This document shows, in pieces, positions 42,191 through 51,281 of a DNA stretch of 64,000 nucleotides. Location: NCBI GenBank assembly GCA_002298915.1, contig DBML01000029.1:1-64000 (forward strand), given 5' to 3'. The stretch is from Clostridium sp. UBA699. GTDB lineage: Bacteria > Bacillota > Clostridia > Clostridiales > Clostridiaceae. The translations under genes and the position numbers were made by a program. Positions within the stretch are counted from its first letter, which is position 1. Every line of letters starts with the position of its first letter. The notes below the pieces were generated by a model. The model was not told the origin of the DNA, ran no database searches, and worked only from the letters and a program-made list of their open reading frames with translations.

Positions 42191-44950
42191 ATGAACAAGA
42201 AACAAAACAGAGCGGCTATAAGAAAAATTTCAGAGAGCCACGTTCGCAGGGACAGAGCCAACGAAACAATTGCTTTCGCCGCAACCCATAAAATAAAGAC
42301 TGTTTTACGGAAATTCAACACCTCCCTGGACGGTCTTTCAGAAAAAGAGGTCACTGCAAGCCGTAATGCCTATGGCAACAACAGGGTGACTCACGAAAAG
42401 AAAAAAACGCTGCTGCAGAAATTGGCAGGCGCGTTCATCAACCCCTTTACGGCAATTCTCGGTTGCCTTGCCATTGTATCTACGATTACGGATGTTGTCC
42501 TTCCGATTATGCAAAACGCACCGGAAGATATTAGCCTGCGTACAGTCATCATTATCATGGCCATGGTCGTTATTTCCGGCACTTTACGTTTTGTGCAGGA
42601 GTCACGCTCCGGAAATGCCGCTGAAAAACTCCTGGGCATGATTACCACAACTTGCACCGTTGACCGGGAGGATGGCAAAAGGCAGGAAATTCCCCTTGTT
42701 GATGCGGTGGTTGGTGATATCATCCATCTTTCTGCCGGTGATATGATTCCCGCAGATGCAAGAGTGCTCCAGGCAAAGGATTTATTTATCAGCCAGTCAG
42801 CCCTGACCGGTGAAAGCGAACCCGTGGAAAAAATTGCGACAGTTAGCGAGGGTCAAGTTGATACCGTTACAGAGTATCCCAATATTGTATTCATGGGTAG
42901 TAGCGTGATCAGCGGCAGCGCCACCGCAGTGATTATCTCTGTTGGTGATGATACCCTGTTTGGCTCCATGGCTTCTTCGGTTACAGGAGAGGCTGTTGAA
43001 ACCAGCTTTACCAAGGGTGTCAATGCCGTATCCTGGGTACTCATCCGGTTTATGTTCGTTATGGTGCCCGTCGTGTTTGTAATCAACGGGCTTACCAAAG
43101 GTGACTGGCTGCAAGCGCTCCTTTTCGGCATTTCCATCGCGGTAGGGCTGACCCCTGAAATGCTACCGATGATTGTCACCACCTGCCTTGCAAAAGGCGC
43201 TGTATCCATGTCTAAAAAGAAAACTATCGTGAAGAATCTGAATTCCATCCAGAATTTTGGTGCCATTGATATTCTCTGTACGGACAAAACCGGTACATTG
43301 ACACAGGAGCGCGTGGTACTGGAGTACCACTTAGATGTTATGGGTAATGAGGATACCCGTGTGCTTCGCCACGCCTACCTGAACAGTTATTTTCAAACAG
43401 GTTATAAAAATCTGATGGATCGGGCCATCATCCGCAAGACAGAGGAAGCGGAAGCCTCCGATCCAAGACTCATAGATTTGTCTGAAGCTTATACAAAAGT
43501 AGATGAGATTCCTTTTGATTTCACCCGCCGCCGTCTTTCCACGGTAGTCAGTGATAAAAGCGGCAAAACTCAGATGGTCACCAAAGGTGCCGTGGAGGAA
43601 ACGCTCTCCATCTGCTCCTTTGTGGAATATCAGGGCAAAGTAGAGCCGATTACGGAAGCATTAAAGGAAAACATCATTCGGACTGTAGATACCCTTAACG
43701 AAGACGGGATGCGGGTAATTGCTGTTGCACAGAAAACCAACCCGTCTCCCGTTGGCGCATTTGGAGTAAAAGATGAGTGCGACATGGTGCTGATCGGATA
43801 CCTGGCTTTCCTTGATCCTCCAAAAGAATCCGTTCATGCGGCAATCAAAGCCCTCAAGGAGTATAGCGTTACAACCAAAATTCTGACCGGAGATAATGAC
43901 AAAGTAACCCGCTTTATTTGCAAACAGGTTGGTTTGAGGGTTAATAACCTGCTACTAGGTTCCGATATTGACCAAATGACCGATGACGAGCTTGCAAAGG
44001 CAGCAGAGAACACCGATGTGTTTGCGAAGCTCTCTCCGGATCAGAAGGCCCGTATCGTGACCGTCCTTCGCAATAATGGTCACACCGTTGGCTTCTTGGG
44101 CGACGGTATCAACGACGCCGCCGCAATGAAGTCTGCTGATATTGGCATTTCTGTGGATACCGCAGTAGATATTGCAAAGGAATCCGCAGACATTATCCTC
44201 TTGGAAAAAGACTTGATGGTTTTGGAGGAAGGCATTGTCGAGGGCCGCAAGACCTACGCCAACATGAATAAATACATTAAGATGACGGCGTCCTCCAACT
44301 TTGGCAATATGTTCTCGGTACTGGCAGCCTCTGCCCTGCTTCCGTTCCTGCCCATGATGGGCGCACAATTGATCTTTCTCAACCTGATCTACGACCTGTC
44401 CTGCACTTCCATACCTTGGGATAACGTAGATGAGGAATTCCTGAAGGAACCCCGGAAGTGGGATGCTTCTTCTGTCGGAAGCTTCATGCTGTGGCTTGGC
44501 CCCACAAGTTCCATATTTGACTGGACTACCTATGCGTTCATGTACTTTGTTTTCTGCCCGCTGTTTGTGTCCAACGGTATTCTGTATAACGACCTAGCAA
44601 ATCACTTTACTGGTGCTGAGTTAATACGGATGCAAACGAATTATACGGCGCTGTTCCAGGCCGGATGGTTTGTAGAGTCCATGTGGAGCCAGACCATGGT
44701 GATTCACATGATCCGTACGCCAAAACTTCCGTTCATCCAAAGCCGCGCTTCCGTTACGCTTACGCTACTTACCTTTGCTGGCATTGCAATCGTAACGGTT
44801 ATTCCTTTTACCACTTTTGGAAGAACGCTCGGATTTCTCCCGCTTCCGGCCTCATACTTTGTATATCTGATTCCATGTATCGCGTTGTACATGGTGCTGG
44901 CCACGAGTCTGAAAAAGGCATATATACGGCATTACGGTGATCTTCTTTAA
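42191..44950 (+). CDS. mgtA: Magnesium-translocating-type P-type ATPase (second copy)
   Basis: 919 residues. Same architecture: SGTLRFVQESRSGNAAEKL, LTGESEPVEKI, VGLTPEMLPMIVTTCLAKGA, phosphorylation motif DKTGTLTQ, GDGINDAAAMKSADIGISVD hinge, and six C-terminal helices. Compared with the first copy, the hinge has GDGINDAAA rather than GDGMNDIPA, closer to the standard sequence. ATG at 42191 follows AGGAGG; 45 nt of upstream frame are not used. Followed by a 63-residue membrane protein. Confidence 0.93.
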   Translation: MNKKQNRAAIRKISESHVRRDRANETIAFAATHKIKTVLRKFNTSLDGLSEKEVTASRNAYGNNRVTHEKKKTLLQKLAGAFINPFTAILGCLAIVSTITDVVLPIMQNAPEDISLRTVIIIMAMVVISGTLRFVQESRSGNAAEKLLGMITTTCTVDREDGKRQEIPLVDAVVGDIIHLSAGDMIPADARVLQAKDLFISQSALTGESEPVEKIATVSEGQVDTVTEYPNIVFMGSSVISGSATAVIISVGDDTLFGSMASSVTGEAVETSFTKGVNAVSWVLIRFMFVMVPVVFVINGLTKGDWLQALLFGISIAVGLTPEMLPMIVTTCLAKGAVSMSKKKTIVKNLNSIQNFGAIDILCTDKTGTLTQERVVLEYHLDVMGNEDTRVLRHAYLNSYFQTGYKNLMDRAIIRKTEEAEASDPRLIDLSEAYTKVDEIPFDFTRRRLSTVVSDKSGKTQMVTKGAVEETLSICSFVEYQGKVEPITEALKENIIRTVDTLNEDGMRVIAVAQKTNPSPVGAFGVKDECDMVLIGYLAFLDPPKESVHAAIKALKEYSVTTKILTGDNDKVTRFICKQVGLRVNNLLLGSDIDQMTDDELAKAAENTDVFAKLSPDQKARIVTVLRNNGHTVGFLGDGINDAAAMKSADIGISVDTAVDIAKESADIILLEKDLMVLEEGIVEGRKTYANMNKYIKMTASSNFGNMFSVLAASALLPFLPMMGAQLIFLNLIYDLSCTSIPWDNVDEEFLKEPRKWDASSVGSFMLWLGPTSSIFDWTTYAFMYFVFCPLFVSNGILYNDLANHFTGAELIRMQTNYTALFQAGWFVESMWSQTMVIHMIRTPKLPFIQSRASVTLTLLTFAGIAIVTVIPFTTFGRTLGFLPLPASYFVYLIPCIALYMVLATSLKKAYIRHYGDLL

Positions 44951-44967
44951 AAGAAAGGGGCATGACG

Positions 44968-45156
44968 ATGAACTTGAATCATATTTGGATGAATCTTTTT
45001 GGTACAACACAGTGGTTTGGCATTAACATAGGATTTTGGGTTTCTATGTTCGTAATAGCAATGGTTGTAGTTGTGATGAATGTTGTATTTTGGGGGATGA
45101 AACCCAAAAGGAAAGCTGTTAAGGCAGCCGTCGATAAGCTAGGGGAAAAACGCTGA
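44968..45156 (+). CDS. 62-residue single-pass membrane protein
   Basis: A membrane helix (FGINIGFWVSMFVIAMVVVV) is followed by a lysine-rich tail MKPKRKAVKAAVDKLGEKR. Starts ATG at 44968 with GAAAGGGG 8 nt upstream (a second ATG is at 44962). Placed 17 nt after the ATPase, it may be a transporter-regulating small subunit; this is inference. Confidence 0.75.
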   Translation: MNLNHIWMNLFGTTQWFGINIGFWVSMFVIAMVVVVMNVVFWGMKPKRKAVKAAVDKLGEKR

Positions 45157-45188
45157 CGGGGCTGCTATGCGCCTACTTAATCAACGCA

Positions 45189-45326
45189 ATGAAGAATAAA
45201 AATGTATTTGGTCAGTGTGAACTGCTCAACGATCAGATTGAGATAATGGCAGAATATGCCTGCTTTTATCGGAATTGTATCCCCATCATTGAGCAGATCA
45301 CAGCAGACTGTTTAAGGAACAAATAG
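45189..45326 (+). CDS. Short ORF, doubtful
   Basis: 45 residues (ending IIEQITADCLRNK) with two close Cys, from ATG at 45189 without a recognisable ribosome binding site. I do not recognise it. It may be a degraded gene. Confidence 0.25.
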   Translation: MKNKNVFGQCELLNDQIEIMAEYACFYRNCIPIIEQITADCLRNK

Positions 45327-45354
45327 GAGCAAATTGAATAGTGAGGTGATCCAA

Positions 45355-45495
45355 ATGAAAAATCAACGGTTTAGAATTATCTACTCGCAAGATGATCAAG
45401 CTTATATGATCTGCATCTTAGAGGACACAGAAACCGGAAAACAATATTTATTAGTTTCAACAGAAGGGTCCAGTACATCAATATGCCCATTGTAG
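45355..45495 (+). CDS. Small DUF6440-like protein, possibly truncated
   Basis: 46 residues. FRIIYSQDDQAYMICILEDT followed by TGKQYLLV resembles the start of DUF6440, in which a glycine-rich segment follows; here the frame stops after STSICPL. GTGAGGTGATC precedes the ATG. Either a short version or the cut end of a longer gene. Confidence 0.45.
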   Translation: MKNQRFRIIYSQDDQAYMICILEDTETGKQYLLVSTEGSSTSICPL

Positions 45496-45560
45496 ATGAG
45501 ATTTATATGATTGCGGCGTGATTATTGATACCCTGTAGAATCTGATTAAAGATATTGAAC

Positions 45561-45590
45561 AAAACCTGCCCTTGAGGCAGGTTTTCGTTA
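45561..45590 (+). terminator. Intrinsic terminator at the end of the ATPase region
   Basis: AAAACCTGCC and GGCAGGTTTT arms (45561-45570, 45576-45585), then CGTTATTTATT. Confidence 0.88.
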
Positions 45591-45861
45591 TTTATTGTGA
45601 ACATCATATTCAGTAAACAGTTATGCACGGGAATTTTGTCTAAATATTGGCTTTTAGCCGTTTATTAACCCCTTGAGCTTATGCAAAGGATGGTTTAAAA
45701 AAGACGTATATCTTGTGAAAAACTGGATATTGATGATAGATAATAATCCGATAATTTTGGAGCTACACAAAAAAGTGGTCAAAACATCATCTGTTTTTAG
45801 AAAAGGATAACCCCTATGCAAAAATTTTTATCGTTTCTGCCTCTATGTTGGACATAACATG
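45591..45861. other. Gene-free segment at the left boundary of the conjugative element
   Basis: No gene, RNA or clear attachment repeat is seen. The element's left end must lie here or inside this segment, since the recombinase gene begins to end at 45862. ATGTTGGACATAACAT (about 45845-45860) is a small dyad near that edge. Confidence 0.4.
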
Positions 45862-47511
45862 TTAGTTGCAGTAGGGTATTCTCTGCTTCATGACGATCCC
45901 TGACTTAAACTGTATTTCAAGTGTATCCTCGTTTATAACTTTAACTCCTTGCAGAAGTCTGCGCACCAGATCGTCATCAAAGTCCCGAACCGAACAGGAT
46001 ACCTTTTTCAGGCAGGTGTCCATATCGCTGACCCTCTGCTGAAAATCTGCAGCCCGTTTTTGATCTCGGATGCTATCCAGTTTCTTTTGCTTGAGCTCCT
46101 TGATCTGCTCCGCAATCTTATGATATTGTTCGTCAAAATCCTCGGTGATCGAACCCATCTTTGCGTTTTCCTCAATCAAAGTCAGCATTTCACCTTGCAG
46201 TTTTGTGATCTGTTCGTCATATTCGGTGGGTACATTCTTGGTGGAATAACTCCCGATTACCTGTATTACGTTTTCCCGGAAGGCGCCTACAAAATCACCC
46301 CGGTTTTCAACGACGTTGTTAATGGCTGTCATAATTGCTTCATTCAAAACGTCCTCTTTCAGCGTTGGAGAGTGTTTGCAGTGTTTGGTTCCGTTCTTCA
46401 GGCGGTTTTCGCAACGCCATACGGCGCTTTTCTGACCGTTCTTTGACCAGACCTGTCTGCGGTATGGTTGTCCGCATTCCTTGCAGATCATAATGTCGGA
46501 TAGAGAGTATTTCGAGCTGTACTTGCTTTGCTCTTTTTTAGCCCGCCTTGTTGCCGCAGATTTGCACAGGCTTGCCCTCCTGGCCTTTTCCTCCTGTACC
46601 CGGTAAAAAAGCTCTTTTGGGATAATCGCTTCATGATTGTCCTGTATGTAATACTGCTGAACGATGCCCTGGTTTTTCACTCGTTTTTTTGTGAGGAAAT
46701 CTACCGTGTAGGTCTTCTGAAGAAGGGCATCACCCATGTACTTTTCATTTTCGAGCATCTGGTCGATCACGCTGGGGCACCACTCCTTTTTGCCGGTTAC
46801 GGTAAGTATACCCTCGCTCTCTAAAATCTTCGCGATCTGGACATAGCTGCTTCCTTCGAGGAAGAGGCGGAAAATTCGTCTGACTATTTCAGCTTCCTCC
46901 GGTACGATGACCAGATCTCCGTTTTCATCTTTCGTGTATCCCATAAATTTGTTGTGGTTAATTGACATGATTCCGTTCTCGAAGCGTCTGACCAGACCCC
47001 AGCGGGTGTTTTCACTCAGGTTCCGGCTTTCCTCCTGCGCCTGGCTGCTTAAAATTGTGATCAGCAGTTCTCCTGACCCCTCCAGAGTGTTTACTCCCTC
47101 TTTTTCGAAGAAAATGGCGACATTCTTCTCTTTGAGTTTACGGATATTCTGGAGGCAGTCCACTGTATTTCTGGCGAAGCGGCTGACGGATTTTGTGATG
47201 ACCATATCGATCTTCCCTGCGAGGCAGTCCTCAATCATAGCGTTGAAATCATCACGTTTTTTCGTGTTGGTTGCGGATTTTCCGTCATCAGCATAAATGC
47301 CGGCCATCTTCCAATTGGGATTGCTCTTTATCTTCTCAGTATAGTAGGATATCTGAGCTTCATAGCTGCCTTCCTGCTGTTCCAGCAAAGTGCTGACGCG
47401 ACAGTAGGCAGCGACCCGCAGGGCTTTAAACTGTACCTTGATACTCCGGTCGTATTCCGGCTGTGGGGGGATAATCGATATATTCTTTTTTTTCGCTGCC
47501 GCAGTCTGCAT
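45862..47511 (-). CDS. Large serine recombinase 1
   Basis: 549 residues. An N-terminal resolvase domain has the catalytic serine in AYCRVSTLLEQQE (about residue 40) and R-rich ITKSVSRFARNTVD; the recombinase domain follows, then a zinc ribbon (CKECGQPYRRQVW to CKHSP), then a long coiled coil. Integrates and excises DNA by a Ser-DNA intermediate. The ATG starts 1 nt after the stop of a small ORF. Nearest gene to the left end, the usual place for an integrase. Confidence 0.95.
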   Translation of the reverse strand: MQTAAAKKKNISIIPPQPEYDRSIKVQFKALRVAAYCRVSTLLEQQEGSYEAQISYYTEKIKSNPNWKMAGIYADDGKSATNTKKRDDFNAMIEDCLAGKIDMVITKSVSRFARNTVDCLQNIRKLKEKNVAIFFEKEGVNTLEGSGELLITILSSQAQEESRNLSENTRWGLVRRFENGIMSINHNKFMGYTKDENGDLVIVPEEAEIVRRIFRLFLEGSSYVQIAKILESEGILTVTGKKEWCPSVIDQMLENEKYMGDALLQKTYTVDFLTKKRVKNQGIVQQYYIQDNHEAIIPKELFYRVQEEKARRASLCKSAATRRAKKEQSKYSSKYSLSDIMICKECGQPYRRQVWSKNGQKSAVWRCENRLKNGTKHCKHSPTLKEDVLNEAIMTAINNVVENRGDFVGAFRENVIQVIGSYSTKNVPTEYDEQITKLQGEMLTLIEENAKMGSITEDFDEQYHKIAEQIKELKQKKLDSIRDQKRAADFQQRVSDMDTCLKKVSCSVRDFDDDLVRRLLQGVKVINEDTLEIQFKSGIVMKQRIPYCN

Positions 47512-47512
47512 C

Positions 47513-47677
47513 TTAGTTATCTCCTTTCCTGAATTCTTCCTTTTTCATTTCTTCTGTTTTTTTGCCTAGGTATTCTTTCTGCGCTTCAGGGCTTAATTGT
47601 TCTATACTTCCTACCCTCATATAAAAAACAGCTTTTAAAGGATTTTCGTTTTTTTGCGTATTATTTGACTTAGCCAT
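47513..47677 (-). CDS. 54-residue peptide resembling a resolvase N-terminus without catalytic serine
   Basis: ATG at 47677 follows AAAGGATG. KAVFYMRVGSIEQLSPEAQK aligns with the resolvase start Y-x-R-V-S-T-x-E-Q but has Gly-Ser after V in place of Ser-Thr. The C-terminal residues overlap the ribosome site of recombinase 1, so the two are coupled. Common in this type of element; function unknown. Confidence 0.65.
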   Translation of the reverse strand: MAKSNNTQKNENPLKAVFYMRVGSIEQLSPEAQKEYLGKKTEEMKKEEFRKGDN

Positions 47678-47713
47678 TTTTCGTTCCATCCTTTCTTCAG
47701 TGATTTATAAAAA

Positions 47714-48613
47714 TCAGTATTTGGCCTCCAGCGTCAGCCCGTTGATAAACTCGAAGGTCAATTTCTCATCCTTATGTACTGTGATCTGTCGGATGACTGT
47801 CTGAAACAGTTCTTCGTCGAATCCATGGAGAGGCATCCGGTCGGAAAATGCTTGCCTCATCTTTTCAGTATTATGGGCGGCATCATCGACACGAGATGTT
47901 TTGTAAAAGGCTTTTGCCCGTTCAAAAATAAGAGCCGGAAGCTCTTTGGACGAATACTGTCCTTCTGCTTCCAGCTCCTTTATTTTTTTATCCAGCTTGA
48001 TATATTCAAAGTTATTTACGGCGGGTTCCTTTTTCGGAATTCGATCCAGACATTTTTTGTTTGCGATGATTCGATTTGCTACTGAAAGGAATGCCGATCT
48101 GATCTGTTCATCTGTGAGAAAACTGTTACAACAGCAAACCTTGTTCTTGTGGATATATCTCTTGCATTTCCAGAAGGTCCGTTTTGTTGGCTTTCCGCAA
48201 TGCTCTGCATATTTTCGGTAAACGTCGCCGCATTCTCCACAGCGTAGGATACCGGAAAAAACCGATTGACGGCTTGCGCTGTTAAGCTGTAGGTTCCGTC
48301 CGAGCTTTTCGCATCGTTCACCTCGACGGCGCTGGACCTTTTCAAACAATTCTTTGTTGATGAGCGGGGGATAGAACTCGTCGCCCTGATATTTTACGTT
48401 ATCCAATATACTGCTGACCGTTCCATGGTACCATTTGGGCTGATTGTTGGCGTTTGGGAGTCCGGCCGCCGTCATCGCTTTGGCTATGTCCAGAAGGGAA
48501 GCTCCGGATGCATACTCCTGAAAAATATGTCTTACGACATTTGCCTTGGGATCGTCCAGTTGAATTTTTCCATCCACCAGTTTATAACCGATGGGCATGT
48601 GCCGCTGTGCCAT
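47714..48613 (-). CDS. Recombinase protein lacking the catalytic domain
   Basis: 299 residues beginning MAQRHMPIGYKLVDGKIQLD, i.e. exactly where the recombinase domain of large serine recombinases begins. The zinc ribbon (CGECGDVYRKY to CKRYIHKNKVCCC) and coiled coil are complete. No resolvase domain precedes it, yet the ATG follows AAAGGAGG and overlaps recombinase 2 by 32 nt. This looks like a real gene for a DNA-binding partner subunit rather than a fragment. Confidence 0.88.
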   Translation of the reverse strand: MAQRHMPIGYKLVDGKIQLDDPKANVVRHIFQEYASGASLLDIAKAMTAAGLPNANNQPKWYHGTVSSILDNVKYQGDEFYPPLINKELFEKVQRRRGERCEKLGRNLQLNSASRQSVFSGILRCGECGDVYRKYAEHCGKPTKRTFWKCKRYIHKNKVCCCNSFLTDEQIRSAFLSVANRIIANKKCLDRIPKKEPAVNNFEYIKLDKKIKELEAEGQYSSKELPALIFERAKAFYKTSRVDDAAHNTEKMRQAFSDRMPLHGFDEELFQTVIRQITVHKDEKLTFEFINGLTLEAKY

Positions 48614-50207
48614 TCTGATCTTCCTCCTTTCCGATGGATTCTGTCAGCTCCAGCTTGTTGATCAGCCGGAAAGTTATTTTGTCTTTTCGTATGATGACAT
48701 TCTCAACCGCTTGGGAGAATAAGTCCTCGCTGTATGCTTCAAGGATGCCGGTGTTATTTTTGATGAGCTCCAGCAGAAGCTCTGTTCCTGCGATCTCCTG
48801 CTCCAGTCCGTTGTTATCCATAAGTTGATTTCTTTTCTTCTTTGCTTCGGTAAGCTCCAGGGCAAGGGCATTCTGGCGCTCTATAAAAACAGCAGGTTCC
48901 ACATACCCCTTCGATATCAACCGACTCAGGATATGTCCCTGCTCTGTCAGTTCCATAATTTTGTTGTTGCAGTCTTCAATTTCCTGTTCCTGTCGTTCAT
49001 CCATCCGAATCTTTTTCAGCACCTCAAGCAGGGGGAGCAGGATATCAGTATAATTGCTGATCAGCTTGTTCCACATGAGGATAAAGTCGCATTGAAGGAT
49101 ATCTTCACGGACAGCCTTCTGACCGCACTTAGTTTTATCTTCAATATGCTGGTTGCAGCACCATTGGATTTTTTCGTAGGGTTTACCGATGTAAATTTTC
49201 TGACGGCGGAAAATGCTTCCGCATTCACCACAGAGAATTTTGCTACTAAAACCATAACGGTTTTGACATTTTTCAGAATCCACACCATGCTGTTTGCTTC
49301 GGTATTCCATGATCTCCCTGACTGCCTCTGCCTGTTCGGGTTTTATGAGTGGTTCGTGATTGTCCTCAATAAAATACTGACGCACTTGCCCTCTGTTATG
49401 CTTTCGCTTGAAGGGAAGTACGTCAGTCGTATAGGTTTTCTGTAAAAGCAGATTGCCGGAGTAAACGGGGTTTAAAAGAAGCTCCCTGACCACTCCGTCG
49501 CTCCATTTTTCACCGGAGCGAATTGTAGGGAAGCCTTCATCGGTCAGCTCCTTGGCAATCAGGTAGGTTCCTTTCCCGTGCAGGTAGTCCCGGAAAATCC
49601 GGCGTACAACCGAGGCTTCTTCCTCCTTTATGACCAGCTCACCGTTCTCATCCTTGGTGTAACCGTAGGCTGGGCAGCTTATGGTGAATGTACCATCATT
49701 GAAACGCTTCATAACCGCCCATTTATTGTTGGTGGAGATGCTTTCGGCTTCTCCCTGTGCCAGTGAGCTTAAAATGGTCAGCATCTGTTCGCTTTTTTCC
49801 GACAGGCTGTTGATGTGCTCCTTTTCAAAGTAGACGCCAATTCCAAGCTCCTTCAGCCTGCGGATTGCCTGGATGCTGTCTACTGTGTTTCTTGCAAAGC
49901 GGGTTACGGATTTGGTAATAACCATATCGATCTTCCCGTCCTCGCAGTCTTTCATCATCCGTAAAAAGTCATCTCTCTTTTGCAGTTTTGTGCCGCTTCG
50001 TGCCTCGTCAGCGTAAATTCCGGCGAACTCCCAATCTTCCTGGCTCTCAATGAAATTCTTATAATAGTCCGTCTGCACCGAGAAGGAATTGTGCTGTTCG
50101 CGGGAATCGGTACTGACTCTGCAGTAGGCGCAGACCCGCTTTTTAGGCTGTAACTGCTGGATAACTTGCTGCTTAACAGGACGAATAATTTGTACATTTT
50201 TTGCCAT
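48582..50207 (-). CDS. Large serine recombinase 2
   Basis: 541 residues. Complete: catalytic serine in AYCRVSTDSREQH, SVTRFARNTVDSIQAIRRL, recombinase domain, zinc ribbon (CGECGSIFRRQKI to CCNQHIEDKTKCG), coiled coil. Similar in layout to recombinase 1, moderately divergent in sequence. ATG follows AAAGGAG. The catalytic-domain-lacking gene begins inside its 3' end. Confidence 0.95.
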   Translation of the reverse strand: MAKNVQIIRPVKQQVIQQLQPKKRVCAYCRVSTDSREQHNSFSVQTDYYKNFIESQEDWEFAGIYADEARSGTKLQKRDDFLRMMKDCEDGKIDMVITKSVTRFARNTVDSIQAIRRLKELGIGVYFEKEHINSLSEKSEQMLTILSSLAQGEAESISTNNKWAVMKRFNDGTFTISCPAYGYTKDENGELVIKEEEASVVRRIFRDYLHGKGTYLIAKELTDEGFPTIRSGEKWSDGVVRELLLNPVYSGNLLLQKTYTTDVLPFKRKHNRGQVRQYFIEDNHEPLIKPEQAEAVREIMEYRSKQHGVDSEKCQNRYGFSSKILCGECGSIFRRQKIYIGKPYEKIQWCCNQHIEDKTKCGQKAVREDILQCDFILMWNKLISNYTDILLPLLEVLKKIRMDERQEQEIEDCNNKIMELTEQGHILSRLISKGYVEPAVFIERQNALALELTEAKKKRNQLMDNNGLEQEIAGTELLLELIKNNTGILEAYSEDLFSQAVENVIIRKDKITFRLINKLELTESIGKEEDQNGTAAHAHRL

Positions 50208-50282
50208 ATGATCTTCTCCTTTCTTATTTTTGTCCTCCTGTTAGCAACACACACTACCACACAATTTCCCGGAAAGCTAGTG

Positions 50283-50447
50283 TTATTGCGCATATACTTG
50301 AGATAGTTCAGGCGTGAAGGTTTGCCTGTTCAAATCGTCGATTTTTTTGTATTCATTAGAAGTTATAATACCGTTGCGAAGCAGGATGTTCAGGAATTTT
50401 ATGGAGATTTTATACTGCACCTCATTGGATGCCTGAGTTCTTGACAT
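50283..50447 (-). CDS. SHOCT-like 54-residue protein
   Basis: ATG at 50447 with GGAGGGG upstream. SIKFLNILLRNGIITSNEYK is the pattern of short C-terminal (SHOCT) domains. Such small proteins sit next to recombinases in many Firmicutes elements; role unknown. Confidence 0.7.
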   Translation of the reverse strand: MSRTQASNEVQYKISIKFLNILLRNGIITSNEYKKIDDLNRQTFTPELSQVYAQ

Positions 50448-50462
50448 GACAGCCCCTCCTTC

Positions 50463-50834
50463 CTAACGCAGAAAGAAGTCCAGACCCTGCTGTTCCAGAC
50501 GGATTTCGCCCTCCAGTGGGGAATAAATCGCAATGCCCAGCTGGTCCAGTCCCCGGAGAAATTCCAGCACTTGTGCTGTATCCCGTCCGATACGGTCAAG
50601 CCTTTTCACGACCAATACATCCATTTGACTTTCATTTGCCGCCTTCTCAGTCTCCTGCAGACCGGAGCGGCTTAAATTTAGACCACTTCCAAGATCTTCT
50701 GCATAGCCAGTAACAACAAAGCCCATCTGCTCCGCATAATCATAGAGCTCTTCCTTCTGACTTTTCAATGTGCCATGCGTATCTTCCGGAGCATCAATCC
50801 GGCAATAGAGCCAAGCGCGTAATTGTTCTTTCAT
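50463..50834 (-). CDS. Solitary resolvase catalytic-domain protein with Ser to Asp change
   Basis: 123 residues. A resolvase fold (WLYCRIDAPEDTHGTLKSQK, VLVVKRLDRIGRDTAQVLEF, ending LEQQGLDFFLR), but the nucleophile position in C-R-V-S-T reads C-R-I-D-A. DNA binding or dimerisation might remain. ATG follows GGAGGG. No C-terminal DNA-binding region. It is the first of the recombination module. Confidence 0.85.
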   Translation of the reverse strand: MKEQLRAWLYCRIDAPEDTHGTLKSQKEELYDYAEQMGFVVTGYAEDLGSGLNLSRSGLQETEKAANESQMDVLVVKRLDRIGRDTAQVLEFLRGLDQLGIAIYSPLEGEIRLEQQGLDFFLR

Positions 50835-50872
50835 ATGAAACCCTCCGTTCTATATTAATTAAAAAGCCGGAG

Positions 50873-51253
50873 CTACAACATCCGCAGCTCAGCTTCCGTT
50901 ACTTGCCGATCTTCCTCGTACAAGAGTTTGGCAAATTCATCCTCGCTGGCAGACAGTATCTCAGACGGTTCTTTTTCCCCCAGCTGCATGGGTACCAGCT
51001 CTTTCTTGACTTCCTCCAGGAATGCCTGATCGGGACAGCTGTTGATGAATTCCCCAAAGGTGTTCAGGATTAACCTGTCCAACTGATCCGTCAGAACGAT
51101 TTTATCTGTGTTTTCGCTATGGAGCATGATAAAATTTGCAATGTTTGCAGGGGAGTTCTCGAAATAAAAGACCTGACGCGTTCCGTCATAACCATAGACA
51201 TAGCCGACGACCAGGTCTTTTTCCAGCAATTCATTCAGTGATTTGTTGCTCAT
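50873..51253 (-). CDS. Conserved element protein, 126 residues, unknown function
   Basis: Starts MSNKSLNELLEKDLVVGYVY with AAGGAGG upstream. Acidic, no motif recognised. Its place directly before the recombination module suggests an accessory role. The upstream part of the open frame lies in untranslated sequence. Confidence 0.75.
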   Translation of the reverse strand: MSNKSLNELLEKDLVVGYVYGYDGTRQVFYFENSPANIANFIMLHSENTDKIVLTDQLDRLILNTFGEFINSCPDQAFLEEVKKELVPMQLGEKEPSEILSASEDEFAKLLYEEDRQVTEAELRML

Positions 51254-51281
51254 AACATTACCTCCTTGTTGGTGTTTAATC

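Noticed and set aside
45590..45862. tRNA or attachment-site gene at the element's left end
   Set aside because: No cloverleaf or duplicated gene end is seen; serine-recombinase elements often use short cores that cannot be fixed without the right end.
47714..48613. Recombinase pseudogene
   Set aside because: It has its own ribosome site, complete later domains and coupled overlap, so it is treated as a gene.
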